Positions 24,133 through 35,781 of a DNA stretch of 64,000 nt are shown here, in pieces (position 1 is the first letter of the stretch; each line of letters opens with the position of its first letter). A program made the translations under genes and the position numbers. This stretch comes from Castor canadensis (lineage: Eukaryota > Chordata > Mammalia > Rodentia > Castoridae). The notes under the pieces are model-generated. The model saw only the letters and a program-made list of their open reading frames with translations, ran no database searches and was not told the DNA's origin. The DNA is taken from the NCBI RefSeq assembly GCF_047511655.1, contig NC_133397.1:42484001-42548000 (forward strand). The letters run 5' to 3'.

Positions 24133-27100
24133 CTAATGTCCACATATAAGGGAGAACAAATAATTTTTGGTCTTTTGGGCCAGGCTAACCTCACTTAGAA
24201 TTACATTCTCCAGTTCTATCCATTTACCAGGGAACGATAACATTTCGTTCTTCTTCATGGCTGTATAAAATTCCATTGTGTATAAATACCACATTTTCTT
24301 AATCCATTCATCAGTAGTGGGGCATCTTGGCTGTTTCCATAATTTAGCTGATGTGAATAGTGCTACAATAAACATGGGTGTGCAGGTGCCTCTGAAGTAA
24401 CCTGTGTCACAGTCTTTTGGGTATATCCCTAAGAGTGCTATTGCTGGATCAAATGGTAGATCAATGTTTAGCTTTCTAAGTAGCCTCCAGAGTGGTTGTA
24501 CTAGTTTACATTACCACCAACAGTGTAAGGGGGTTCCTTTTTCCCCCATCCTCACCAACACCTGTTGTTAGTGGTGTTGCTAATGATGGCTATACTAACA
24601 GGGGTGAGGTGAATCTTAGTATGGTTTTAATTGCATTTCCTTTATTTCTAGAGATGGTGAGCATTTTTTCATGTGTTTTTTGGCCATTTGAATTTCTTCT
24701 TTTGAGAAAGTTCTGTTTAGTTCACTTGCCCATTTCTTTATTGGTTCATTAATTTTGGGAGAATTTAGTTTTTTAAGTTCCCTATATATTCTGGTTATCA
24801 GTCCTTTGTCTGATGTGTAGCTGGCAAAAATTTTCTCCCACTCTGTGGGTGTTCTCTTCAGTTTAGAGAACATTTCTTTTGATGAACAGAAGCTTTTTAG
24901 TTTTATGAGGTCCCATTAATCTATGCTATCTCTTAGTTGCTGTGCTGCTGGGGTTCCATTGAGAAAGTTCTTGCCTATACCTATTAGTTACAAAGTATTT
25001 CCTACTCTTTCCTGTATCAACTTTAGAGTTTGTGGTCTGATATTAAGATCCTTGATCCACTTTGAGTTAATATTGGTATAGGGTGATATACATAGATCTA
25101 GTTTCAGCTTTCTGCAGACTGCTAACCTGTTTTCCCAGCAGTTTTTGTTGAAGAGGTTGTCTTTTCTCCATCTTATATTTTTAGCACCTTTGTCAAAGAC
25201 AAGTTGGTTATAGTTGTGTGGCTTCATATCTGGGTCCTCTATTCTGTTCCACTGGTCTTCATGTCTGTTTTTGTGCCAGTACCATGCTGCTTTTATTGTT
25301 ATTGCTTTGTAATATAGTTTGAAGTCAGGTATTGTGATACCTCCTGCATTGTTCTTTTTTGCTGAGTATTGCCTTCGCTATTTGTGGCCTCTTGTATTTC
25401 CATATAAATTTAACAGTAGATTTTTTGATCTCTTTAATGAATGTCATTGGAATTTTGATGGGAATTGCATTAAACATGTAGATTACTTTTGGGAGTATAG
25501 ACATTTTTTTCTATGTTGATTCTACCAATCCATGAGCATAAGAGATCTCTCCACTTTCTATAGTCTTCCTCTATCTCTTTCTTCAGATATTTATAGTTTT
25601 CCTTACAGAGGTCGTTCACATCCTTTGTTAGGTTTACCCCTAGGTATTTGATTTTTTTTGAGGCTATTGTAAATGGAATTGTTTTCATATATTCTTTCTC
25701 AGTTTGTTCATTATTAGTGTATAGAAATGCTAATGATTTTTCTATGTTGATTTTATATCCTGCTACCTTGCTATAACTATTGATGGTGTCTAGGAGCTTT
25801 TGAGTAGAGCTTTTTGGGTCTTTAAGGTATAGGATCATATCACCTGCAAATAGGGATATTTTGACAGTTTCTTTCCCTATTTGTATTCCTTTTATTCCTT
25901 CTTCTTGCCTAATTGCTCTGGCTAGGAATTCCAGTACTTATGTTGAATAGGAATGGAGATAATGGGCATCCTTGTCTAGTTCTTGATTTTAGAGGGAATG
26001 GTTTCAGTTTTCTCCATTAAGTATAATGCTGACTGTAGGTTTGTTATCTATAGTTTTTATAATGTTGAGGTACTTTCCTTCTGATCCTAGTTTTCTTAGA
26101 GCTTTAATCATGAAATGGTGTTGGATCTTATTATAGGCTTTTTCTGCATTTATAGAGATAATCAAGTGGATTTTGTCTTTGCTTCTGTTAATGTGGTTTA
26201 TTACATTTATTGATTTTCCTATGTTGAACCACCCCTGCATCCCTGGGATGAGGCCTACTTGGTCGTGGTGAATGATCTTTTTGATGCATTGTTGAATTCG
26301 GTTTGCCATTATTTTATTGAGGATTTTTGCATCAATGTTCATTAAGGAGATTGGCCTATAGTTCTCCTTTTTGGAAGTGTCTTTGCCTGGTTTTGGGATA
26401 AGTGTAATACTGGCTTCATAAAATGTGTTAGACATCATTCCTTCCCTTTCTATTTCATGGAACAGTTTAAGGAGGGTTGGTATCAGTGCTTCTTTAAAGG
26501 TCTGATCGAATTCAGCAGAGAATCCATCAGGTCCTGGACTTTCTTTTTGGGGAGACTCTTGATTGCTGCTTCAATTTCATTTTGTGTTTTAGATCTATTA
26601 GGGTGAGTAATATCCTCTTGGTTCAGTTTTGGATGATCATGTGTATCTAGAAATCTGTTCATTTCTTTAAGATTTTTGAATTTATTTGAATATAGGTTCT
26701 CAAAGTAGTCTCTGAAGATTTTCTGGACTTCGATGGTGTTTGTTGTTATCTCCCTTTTTCCATTTCTGATTCTACTAATTTGAGTTTTTTCTCTGCTCAT
26801 TTTTGTTATGTTTGCCAGGGATCTGTCAATCTTGTTTATTTTTTCAAAAGAACCAATTTTTTGTTTCATTAAATCTTTGGATGGATTTTTGGTTTCAATT
26901 TCATTGATTTCAGCTCTTATTTTTATTATTTCTCTCCTTCTATTTGTTTTGGGATTTGCTTGTTCTTGTTTTTCTAGGAGTTTGAGATGTATCATTAGGT
27001 CATTGATTTGGGATCTTTCCATCTTTTTAATATATGCACTCATGGCTATAAACTTTCCTCTCAGGACTGCCTTTGCTGTGTCCCATAGGTTCCGGTAGGT

Positions 27101-27942
27101 TGTGTTTTCATTTTCATTGACTTCCAGGAACTTTTAAATTTCCCCTTTTATTTCAGCAAAGACCCATTGTTCATTAAGCAATGAGTTATTCAGTTTCTAG
27201 CTTTTTGCATGTTTTTGTCTTTACTTATGTTGTTGAGTTCTAGTTTTATTGCATTGTGATCAGATAGAATGCATGGTGTGATTTCTATTTTCTTATATTT
27301 GCTGAGGCTTGTTTTGTGCCCTAGGATATGATCTATTTTGGAGAAGGTTCCATGGGCTGCTGAGAAGAATGTATATTGTGTAGAAGTTGGATGAAAAGTT
27401 CTGTAGACATCAAGTAGTTCCATTTGATCTATACTGTATTTTGGATCTAGGATTTCTTTATTGATTTTGTGTTCAGATGACCTATCTATTGATGATAATG
27501 GTGTGTTAAAGTCTCCCACAACCACTGTGTTGGAGTTAACCTATGCTTTTAGATCTTTCAGGGTATATTTGATGAAATTGGGTGCGTTGACATAAGGTTC
27601 ATATAGGTTGATCATTGTTATTTCCTTTTGGTCTATTTCCCCTTTTATTAGTATGGAATGTCCTTCCTTATCCTGGTTGATCAATGTAGGTTTGAAGTCT
27701 ACTTTGTCAGAGATAAGTATTGCTACTCCTGCCTGTTTTCGGGGGCCATTGGCTTGGTAAATCTTCCAGCCTTTCATCCTAAGCCTATGCTTATTTCTGT
27801 CAGTGACATAGGTCTCCTGTAAGCAACAAATTGTTGGATCTTTCTTTTTAATCCATTTCATCAAAAGGTGCCTTTTGATGGGGGAATTAAGTCCGTTAAC
27901 ATTAAGTGTTAGTACTGATAGGTATGTGGTGATTCCTGTCAT
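24133..27942 (-). pseudogene. L1-A ORF2 (endonuclease/reverse transcriptase), broken
   Basis: Starts MTGITTYLSVLTLNVNGLN at 27942 and ends SLICGH at 24133, about the usual ORF2 length (near 1,270 codons). The order is an AP-like endonuclease (CCLQET, GDFNTP near 27511 and SDHN), a reverse transcriptase ([17 protein letters not shown]), and a cysteine-containing C-terminal region. An in-frame TAG lies at 27541-27543. Further frameshifts occur near 27214, before 26483 and near 26004, and a TAA lies in the Cys-rich region at about 24529. The catalytic FADD reads FAGD at 25839-25850. Two frameshifting A-runs at 25504-25510 and 25355-25360 are also present in L1-B. ORF2 protein normally nicks target DNA and reverse-transcribes L1 RNA; this copy cannot make a full-length product. 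Confidence 0.92.
25181..25571 (-). other. Tract identical to L1-B 45598-45996
   Basis: Aligned base by base in reverse complement, these 391 bases have no substitution against L1-B; the only difference is an 8-bp tandem duplication in L1-B. On one side the next 80 bp contain 9 mismatches, and on the other side the next 60 bp contain about 7. Both single-base insertions that break ORF2 here are common to the two copies. Best read as a gene-conversion tract. Confidence 0.85.
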
Positions 27943-29082
27943 TTAGTTGTCTTAGTCGTTTGAAGGTTTGATTGTGTGTACCTAAGTTGAGGTTACTCTC
28001 TACTTTCTTGCTTTTTCTTTTCCTGTAGTTTGGTGCTCCTGCCCTTTCATGGTTATGTTGGGTTTCACTTTCTGTGTGCAGAATCCCTTGAAGAATCTTT
28101 TGTAGTGGTGGATTTGTGGTCACATATTGTTTTAGTTTTTGCTTATCATGGAAGAGTTTTATTGCTCCATCTATTTTGAATGATAGTTTTGCTGGGTAGC
28201 ATATCCTGGGGTTGAAGTTATTTTCATTCAGTGCCTGGAAGATCTCACCCCAAGCTCTTCTTGCTTTTAATGTTTCTGTTGAGAAGTCTGCTGTGATTTT
28301 GATGGGTTTACTTTTGTATGTTATTTTTCTTTTCTCTCTTACAGCCTTCAGTATATTTTCTTGGATCTCTGTATTTGTTGTTTTAATGATAATATGGTGT
28401 GGGGTACATCAATTTTGGTCTGGTCTGTTTGGTGTTCTGGAGGCCTCTTGTATCTGTATGGGAATAGATTTCTCCAGATTTGGGAAATTTTCTGTTATTA
28501 TTTTGTTGAATATATTATGCATTCCCTTCACTTGCACCTCTTCTCCTTCTTCAATACCCATGATTCTGAGGTTTGGTCTTTTGATGGAGTCAGTTAGTTC
28601 TTGCCTTTTCTTTTCACAGGTCTTGAGTTTTTTAACTAATAGTTCTTTGGTTTTTCCTTTAATTACCATTTCATCTTCGAGTTCTGAGATTCTTTCTTCT
28701 GTTTGTTCTATTCTGCTGGATTGGTCTTCCATTTTGTTTTGCAATTCTGTTTTGTTCTTTTTTCTGAGGTTTTCCATATCCTGAGTCATTTCCTCTTTAA
28801 TGTTGTCAATTTTTGTCCTGAGTTCATTTATCTCTTTGTTAATTGTCTTCTTTCTTTCACTTTGGTGTTTCTACAGTGCTTCTATGGTTTCTTTTATTTC
28901 TTCTTGTGCTTTTCAAATTCTCTATTTTTGTTGTCTTGGAATTTCTTGAGTTTCTCCTGTACATTTTGGTTGACCATACCCAGTATCATCTCTATAAAAT
29001 GCTCATTCATTACCTGTAGTATTTCTTCTTTTAGATTGTTCTTGTGGGCTTCATTGGGTTCTTTGGCATAGTTTATCTTCAT
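27902..29082 (-). pseudogene. L1-A ORF1 (RNA-binding coiled-coil protein), broken
   Basis: Starts MKINYAKEPNEAHKNN at 29082. The N-terminal part is Lys/Glu-rich and predicted coiled coil. It is followed by IKRPNLRIMGIEEGEE and NIFNKIITENFPNLEK, the start of the ORF1p RNA-recognition part, then RTPNRPDQN. The C-terminal basic part (ILHTESETQHNHERAG, YRKRKSKK) runs past the ORF2 start. Compared with L1-B, one base is missing near 28910, a TAG replaces a sense codon near 28873, and a TGA follows RTPNRPDQN near 28409. ORF1p normally forms trimers and packages L1 RNA. Confidence 0.88.
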
Positions 29083-30626
29083 TTTGTTGGAGTCTGGATC
29101 TGAGTATTTGTTTTCTTCATTTCCTTCTGGCTCCTGTACTAATTTTTGCTGTGTGGAAACTGGTTTCCCTGTTTTTTCTGTCTTCTCATCATTGCCCTTG
29201 TAGTTGTTATTGTCCTTGTACTGTGTTCAATTAAGTATTGTCTAGCTTGTAATAATAGCAACAGTGATATTTAGAATGAAAGGGTGAGAGGAGATGGAAA
29301 GCAAATAAGTTAAAGAAAAAGGGAAAAACAAATTAACAAATAAGTAAAAAAAGCAAAACATAGAAACAAACAAAAAAATTTTCAAAGATATAAACAGGGG
29401 GAGATAGTGTACCTATCAATGGTTAGATCAACAGGCATTAGAGAGACAGAGAGAGGATTGAAATAAATAGATAAATAAATGAAAAAAAAATTTAAAAATT
29501 TAAAAAATAGAAATAAAAAAATAAAAAGATCTCCAAGTTCAAATGCAATAAAATTTCAGTCTTAATAATTTTGGTGTTCATCCCTCAGCCTCAGACTCCA
29601 TTCCTGGAGATGGTGTCTCAGAAGTAGTTCTGTCGTTTTCTCATTAAAGGGGAAAAAAACCAAACCATACTAAACAAAACAAAACAACACAAAACAAAAA
29701 TAACACCACAAAGTGTCTCAAGTTCAAATGCAATACAGTTTCAGTAAGTTTTTCAGTATGCAGGTATAGTTCGGTTGTTGACTCATCAAAGGAAGAAAGA
29801 AAAAAAGCGTCTGGAGACAGTTCTGTGAATGGCTATCTGAGGCTGTGGCTCACCTGCCCGCTGTTGTCAGCCTGCTATCGCTGGAGGCTTTATCTATGCA
29901 GATCTCAGGAGTGAGCTTAACACTCACCTAACCCCTCAGTATTTGTTTACTTAAAGTTCTCCTGGGCACGACCGCCACTGCTCCAAGCTTTCCCTTTTCC
30001 AAGCACACTGGGAGAGGTGAGACTGCACCCACTTTCTCAGGCCTACATGTTTATTTACAGTTCACATGGGAAGTGGGTTTTCCCCTCTCTCCTGTGTAGT
30101 TTTCCTCTCACCACCACTTTTACAAGCTTTCCCGCTTTTGATTGCTGGGCATGTGCCACTGCTCCTGCCTTCTCCAGCTGGCTTGTTGTGAGGGGTTTCC
30201 CTTCCCCCCTCTTCAGCACTCAGTGTGCCCCGTCCTCTTTGCTACATGACTTTTTTGTTGTTATTGCTTATTATTCAGTTGTTTTTTTCTTTTTTCCCTG
30301 GGTGGGGGTCAGTCTGTCCAGGGGTCTATGCTGATCTGGCCCAGGGTTGTCTGTGGGGGTACCACGTCCTGCTTAGCTCACCTTGTGGTCTGCATCTTCC
30401 CAAGCCATCTGGGTGCTGCCGTATGGCAGTGGCACGGGAGTTTTCCTTGTTTCTCCATTTAACATAAAGTGGAGATGCTGTGTGCAGGTTGGAGGTGTGT
30501 AGGAGTCAAAATTTTGCCTCTTCTCGATGGTTTTTCCTATAAGGTGTATCTCCAGTGTCTCTGCAAGATTTTACTTTTGGAGGCATGCTTTCTGCTTCCT
30601 CCCTCTAGCCACCATCTTGGAATCTC
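29083..30626 (-). promoter_or_regulatory. L1-A 5'UTR / internal promoter
   Basis: About 1.5 kb upstream of ORF1, with a CG-richer half at 29800-30600 and an AT/A-rich half at 29270-29560 next to ORF1. The first bases of the element read GAGATTCCAAGATGGTGG, and the AAGATGG core is the YY1-type site found at the start of many L1 5'UTRs, where it positions transcription start. L1-B begins with the same motif. Promoter activity of this copy is inference. Confidence 0.7.
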
Positions 30627-30641
30627 CAAAATTGTCTTTTT
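30627..30641. repeat. Target-site duplication of L1-A, 5' side
   Basis: Exact 15-base copy of 23636-23650, directly against the first base of the L1-A 5'UTR. Its perfection suggests the insertion is younger than the other L1 fragments here. Confidence 0.93.
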
Positions 30642-31651
30642 TTGAGAAGATTTGTTTACTTCATAGATACTCATCATTAACTTAATAAAATATTTTAGCC
30701 TAGAAATTATTACCAATTGCTTTTTTGTTGTAGGGAAAAAAACTTTTTGTTTTGTTTTGTTTAAAGGAGTGGAACATTGAGTAATTCTAGAAATAGAAAA
30801 TGATGCTTTGGACATTATATATTATAGTTATGGCCTTCAGCAAAGAGTATATCCATCAAAGCAAATTATTAGTAAAGTTCTTCAGTGCAGTAAATACAAA
30901 ATGCTGTTGCTCACTTACTGCAGTGTGTATCAGCTTTTAATGTAAGTAAATATTTCTTAGCAACAAATGTTAAATCTTCTCCTAATTTTCTTGTGCTTGA
31001 CTCAGTAGAGATGAAATAACCTGTCTGCTCTCCTACAAAAAATAATGTTAGGAGCTTCCAGTAGCTAAACTATTGGCACATTTGTTGAGGTTCACAGACC
31101 AAATATATATATATATATATATATATACCTTATGGAACAGGTACATATAAAAAGAAAAAAAATACAAAGTTATCTAAAGGCCAAGTGTAGGGTCAAGGCA
31201 AAAAACATGCAGTAGGAAGGGGAAGCCAGGATAGGAATTTGGGAGAGAACATGGTGGGCCTTAACCAGAATAGAAAGCTGGGCAGTAAAGAAAGGTCACG
31301 GAGGGAAGGAAAGCAATAGGGACCATGTCATAGGAGGATATTTTCAGAATTTAACTTTGTTCCCAATGTCAGAATATAGTAATAAATTTCTTAAGTATAT
31401 GATAAGAATATTCCATTCTTAATAAAATGTACCTTAAAAATACAGATATATTTAAGATACAAAGAATAACAATTCCTGTCCAGTCACTATTGGTGTTCTA
31501 GCCTACCTGGCTCCAGACTCATTCAGAGAAGTATAGACTTAATTGTGGATTTTTAAATTTAACATTGCATAATAAGCATTTTCCAGATTAATTATGCATT
31601 TATTTTATTTCAGCAATATATCTACCATAGTTTAATACCTCACACCTAGTT
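30642..31651. other. Non-coding sequence, 1 kb
   Basis: No gene. An (AT)n run of about 26 bp lies at 31102-31127. Nothing else recognised. Confidence 0.5.
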
Positions 31652-32385
31652 TACAAAATAATGGGTTTCATTATGACATTTTTATACATGTGTACAATAT
31701 ACTCTGATCATATTTACTCCTCATTACACTCCCTTACACCCCTTCCTCCTCCTGCTGGTCCCTTCCTCTTCTCAAAGAGTCCCCTTCTCCTTTCATCTTG
31801 CTTTCTTTTTTAATTTACATTCTGCATATGAGAAAAAACATGCAATATTTGCCTTTCTGTGTCTGGCTTAACATAATGGTCACTAGCTCCATCCATTTTC
31901 CTGCAAAAATAACCCCATAGTTTTATTCTTCTTTATGGCTGAATAATATGCCATTGTGGATATATGCCACATTTTGTTTACTCATGCACCAATGGGCACA
32001 TTGGCTGATTCCATGACTTGGCTATTGTGAATAGTGATGGGACAAAAAAAATGAGTATGAAGTAATGAAACCCATTAAAATTGTAAAAGAAAGGAAGAAA
32101 GAGTAATAGATGGATATGATCAAAGTACATGATATTCATGTATAGAAATAGCATAATGAATCCCTTTGTATAATCCCTTTGTATACTCTAATTTTAAACA
32201 AATGCATGGGTGTAAGGTGTCTTTATTGTGGTAAAGCAGAATCATATGGCAGTTCTATATTTAGTTTTTCCAGGAGCTTCTACATTGATCTCCATAGTGC
32301 CTGCATTAATTTACATTCCCACCTACAGTGTTTAAAGGCTCCTTTCCACCCCCACATTCTCACCAGTATTTATACCTAGTTTTAC
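31652..32385 (-). mobile_element. Old L1 3' end, minus strand, with an internal insert
   Basis: From 31652 (TTACAAAATAATGGG) through GGCTTAACATAATGGTCAC and GGCTGAATAATATGCCATTG to GAATAGTGATGGGAC at about 32043, and again from about 32196 (ATGCATGGGTGTAAGG, GGAGCTTCTACATTGATC, TTTACATTCCCACC) to 32385, this is one minus-strand L1 3' end. The intervening 150 bp are of other origin, listed next. Frames are broken and the 5' part is missing. Confidence 0.75.
32048..32195 (+). mobile_element. Short L1-tail-like insert in opposite orientation
   Basis: Within the minus-strand L1, GATATGATCAAAGTACATGA and ATAGCATAATGAATCCC at about 32112-32172 resemble the reverse complement of the L1 tail at 31660-31715. 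AATGAAACCCATTA at about 32066 does too. So a short plus-oriented L1 3' terminus, or a rearranged copy, interrupts the older element. Confidence 0.5.
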
Positions 32386-32477
32386 CTTTGAATAACCTCA
32401 CATTTTTATTATAATTATAAAACATTTTGCTACTATTTTTCTATCATGGAGTCACTGGGGGGGTGTTGTGAAGTAAA

Positions 32478-32730
32478 CACACACAGGATTTGGGGTTAAA
32501 TAAATTGGGTTTTGATTTTCAGTTCTGCCACTTTCTGCTCTATAATTTTAAGCAATGTATATAACTTCTCTTGAGCTTTTGTTTCCTAAAATAAAAAATT
32601 AGCATCACTATGGTTACTCTGTAGTACTATTTTGACAATGAGAATTAATCATTGAGAAGTACTTAGAAGAGTCCCTGGCTCATAGTGGATGCTCAATAAT
32701 TAACAGTTATTACAGTTAATATTGTTATTA
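32478..32730 (+). repeat. MIR SINE, plus strand
   Basis: The order TTCAGTTCTGCCACTTTCTG, TCTTGAGCTTTTGTTTCC, AAATTAGCATCACTATGG, AGAGTCCCTGGCTCATAGTG and GATGCTCAATAATTAACAG follows MIR from its tRNA-like part to its tail. It is almost full length and diverged. Confidence 0.85.
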
Positions 32731-33348
32731 GTATTAAACTTGATAATATTTGGCTCTCCTCAGAGAGGATAATGAGCAATACCATCTTTTGGGAATTGAG
32801 AGGTCTCCATAAGGAAAACATGAGGAGTCAATTCAAAGGGAAGTTCATAGTCTGATTTAGTAAGATTGAATGTTTGCTCAAATCTTGCCCCTCAGCCTCT
32901 GGGTAAATAGGAACTATTTATGATTCTAGAGCAAGACAGGATTTTAATGCAAGTGATGTTCCAAGAAAATAAATAAGTAGTCTGTTTTTTTTCTTTTTAA
33001 CCTCAGGTTAAACAACCCCAATATTATTAATCTTTCCTTATCAGACCTTCTATGTTAATCCTTTGATTCTCCCTGTAGCTTTCTACTTATGTACATGTAA
33101 GTTCTATTTAAGTCTGAGGGATGACTCCTCTCCATTCCTCTTCAATCCCTACTTAAGCATAGATAACTCCTAGTTAGGCACAGAAAATAAAAAATTTAGA
33201 ATAACCTAACCACACATTAAAAAAAGAAGCTAAAAAACTGTACCTGAATCCCAATTCCAAATCTTTTTCTAGCAAAATGAATTAGGTGGCTAACTCCTGA
33301 AAGGAAATTGCACAAGATACCTTGAGAGAAATTTTTATTATTGAAATC
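32731..33348. other. Non-coding sequence, nothing recognised
   Basis: No gene or clear repeat. Confidence 0.5.

Positions 33349-33389
<41 letters not shown>
33349..33389. repeat. (GT)n microsatellite, about 40 bp
   Basis: A pure GT dinucleotide run of roughly 20 units, potentially polymorphic. The His-Thr repeat frame on the minus strand is a by-product. Confidence 0.95.
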
Positions 33390-33390
<1 letters not shown>

Positions 33391-35128
33391 TTGCATTTGT
33401 GTAAGTTCTCCAAAGATTTGTTGTGTCAATTTCCAATCAGGGGAATTCATACAAGTAGAGCAGGTTGACCAGACAGAATTAGGACTGCTGGGAAGACAGG
33501 TACACTGACCACAACACCTGAGCTTTAAACAACCTCATTTGCTGCTCATTCCTGGGCCAAGTGACAGCTGACAGTGTCTCATAATGAACCACTTAGATGT
33601 TTAAAAATCTACACTCCCTGCTTGTTAAGTGAAATGGGTTGATTGTTGAGTTTTGTTTATACAAAGTCAGAAATTTGGTTCCTTCAAGAAAAAAAAGAAC
33701 TAGCAAAACTAGAACCCTAAGCAAACACAATTTTTAAAAAGCCATTGAGATATGTTTTGTTTCTTTTCAGATCAAAATAGTTAAAGAAAGGACGTGACCT
33801 TACTGTGATTTTGTCATCTTTACTGAAATCAATAAAATTGGTTTACTTTATTTCCTTTCTAGGAATGAGTGACACTTGTTAATGAGGTTTGTTTGTTGGT
33901 TTTTGTAATACTCTTAATGAAGGCTTTAAATGGCCTTTCCTCCTCTACATCAATCTGTTTCTCCAAGTATACATTACAGATGTCACTGAAGTAATTAAAA
34001 CCATGAGAGCTTAGGAAATTAGCACCTAGAAGTCATGTAAAATACTTTTTAAATTTTTCTTAAAATTATGTTATTTTCATTCTAAACTCATCTTCTATTA
34101 AAGGCATATCCTAAAACTTCAGATGTTTTCCTGCCCTCTATTTTAGTCTGTCACATATTATTATTTGCAAGCACTAAGGTTATTTCCATTTAAGGATGCC
34201 AATGTCCTAATTCTCTATAATGTTTCTCTTTAATGCAGTAAAAGTATTGAGGGGAATGGCATGGGGACATTGGCCATGCAAAGAGGGTGAGGAAACAGTA
34301 GGGGTAAGGAGGTGGACTTTGAGGATTGATGCTTAGTCTTCCAACTTTTTAAAAATATCACCTGCCTTCTTCAGTTTTCCTCCCTTTGTTGCTACCCTTC
34401 TGTGAAAATATAATAATATGAACATATTATATGTTTGTTTTGGACTAAATTTACATCTGTAGTATACATCAAAAGAGTAAGATTTTGTTTAACACACTCC
34501 TGAATTGTTTCCTTCCAGTTGACATTGTTTCCAAGGAAAACCCAAGCTCTGTGTGATCTTACTGCATTTAAGAGACAAATTGTGTGGCAGAAGAGGAACT
34601 GTATGTGTGATAAAGGTTAGTGGGAATCACTACTAATAGGATATTTGAATATAAAACTTCAGAGCCAAAGTTCTTTGTTTATTGATAATATAGAGGAGGA
34701 AATGCCCAGTGATCTTTCAGGAGGAGATGGCAGGCACTGTTTTATAGTGTGAGGTCAGTTTGAGTTCATTTTCAGAGAAGATAGTGTTCCCATTGCATCC
34801 ATGTAATAGTCACTCACTCATTCCACTAATAGTTATGCAATAGCATCTGTGTAGAGGTAAAAGCAGTGTTTATTGCTTGCTGTAGAAAAGTTGATAGTTA
34901 CCATAAAATCATAAGAATTATGTTAGGTACTGGCATTGCTGATACAGTTTTTCAAACAGTTCTACTCATTAGACCTTTACTATTGTTATTGCACATGATG
35001 TAGGTCAGTTATGGTAGGAGCCTGCTTCAGTAGACTTGCAGATCAATTTTAAAACTGGGACTTTTCCGAAGATGGACTCCTTAAAGAAGGTTCTTTAAAG
35101 CAAGGCAGGAATGGTTCAGGTCTGGTGT
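33390..35128. other. Unique non-coding sequence, 1.7 kb
   Basis: No recognisable gene or repeat. Confidence 0.5.
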
Positions 35129-35781
35129 GTGTTATCAGTTGAATTGTGTGCCCCAAAAAGATATGTTGGAATCTTAAACTTCAGTGCCTCAAAACATGGT
35201 ATTATTTAGAGACAGGATCTTTTGAGTTACTCAGGTTAAAATGAGATCGTCAGGATGGGACAATTTAATATAAAAGGTACCCTTATAAGAAGTTACTATT
35301 GGGACTGTATGCCAGTTTACTGGGACTGCTGATAAAAAAATGTAATTAACTAGGTGGCTTAAACAACTGAAGTCTATTTTCTTATAGTTTGAGAGGCTAG
35401 CAGTCCAAAATCAAGATGCACCAAGATTGGTTGTCTAGTGAGGCCTTTTTTTCTGGCTTGTAGTTGAACATCATTTAATTTTAATTACCTTGTTATAGGT
35501 CCAATAAACAAATGTAGTCAAATTTGGGGGGGAAGGCTTCAGTCCATCAGAGACACAGAGGAAGATGCGTAGAAAGAAAATAAGACAAGAGGAAGATGGC
35601 CATCCACAAATCAAGGAGAAAGGTCTAGAAAGATCCTTTGCTCCTGGCCTCAGAGTGAACCAATGCTACCAATACCTTGCTTTTAGGTTTCTAGCTCCTG
35701 AACTGAGACAATAAGTGTCTCTTTTCTAAGTCATCCAGCCTGTGACACTTTGTCCTGGCAATCTTAGCAAACAGACACAGT
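35129..35781 (+). repeat. MaLR/MLT1-like LTR, split by a nested LTR
   Basis: The left half (35129-35305) has GTTGAATTGTGTGCCCC, AAAGATATGTTGGAATC and GGTACCCTTATAAGAAG. The right half (35550-35781) resumes with ACACAGAGGAAGATG, AAGATGGCCATC, TTCTAGCTCCTGAACTGAGAC, AAGTCATCCAGCC and CTTAGCAAACAGACACAG. Together they give the usual block order of one MLT1-type LTR. A second LTR of a related type sits between them in opposite orientation. Confidence 0.65.
35306..35549 (-). repeat. Related MaLR-type LTR nested inside another, minus strand
   Basis: Begins TGTATGCCAGTTTACTGGG, passes TGGCTTAAACAACTGAAGTC and CTAGCAGTCCAAAATC, and ends GGCTTCAGTCCATCA, so it has TG...CA termini. GGGAC (35301-35305) and GAGAC (35550-35554) fit a 5-bp target-site duplication with one change. 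This shows it jumped into the older LTR. Confidence 0.65.

Larger units (their letters stand above)
23651..30626 (-). mobile_element. L1-A: near-full-length LINE-1, minus strand
   Basis: A 6,976-bp L1 between perfect 15-bp target-site duplications. Read on the minus strand it has a 1.5-kb 5'UTR, a coiled-coil ORF1, a 3.8-kb ORF2 with endonuclease and reverse transcriptase, and a 3'UTR with a G-rich strand and A-tail. Both ORFs carry stops and frameshifts, and the reverse-transcriptase FADD motif reads FAGD. It can no longer mobilise itself. It is in inverted orientation to L1-B, with the two 5' ends facing each other. The family resembles other rodent L1 in ORF2; the 5'UTR differs from mouse A/Tf/Gf monomer types in having no tandem monomers. 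Confidence 0.95.

Noticed and set aside
28212..28784. 190-codon hydrophobic open frame on the plus strand
   Set aside because: It is antisense to L1-A ORF1. The A-rich sense codons read as Phe/Leu/Ser-rich protein in reverse. The same kind of shadow appears opposite L1-B ORF1.
30017..30467. Overlapping 80-105 codon frames with Cys/Trp/Pro-rich translation
   Set aside because: They lie antisense in the CG-richer L1-A 5'UTR, with counterparts on the opposite strand of L1-B at 40739-41288. No domain is recognised and the frames are not preserved between the copies. A primate-style antisense ORF0 was considered, but the orientation and lack of conservation give no support.
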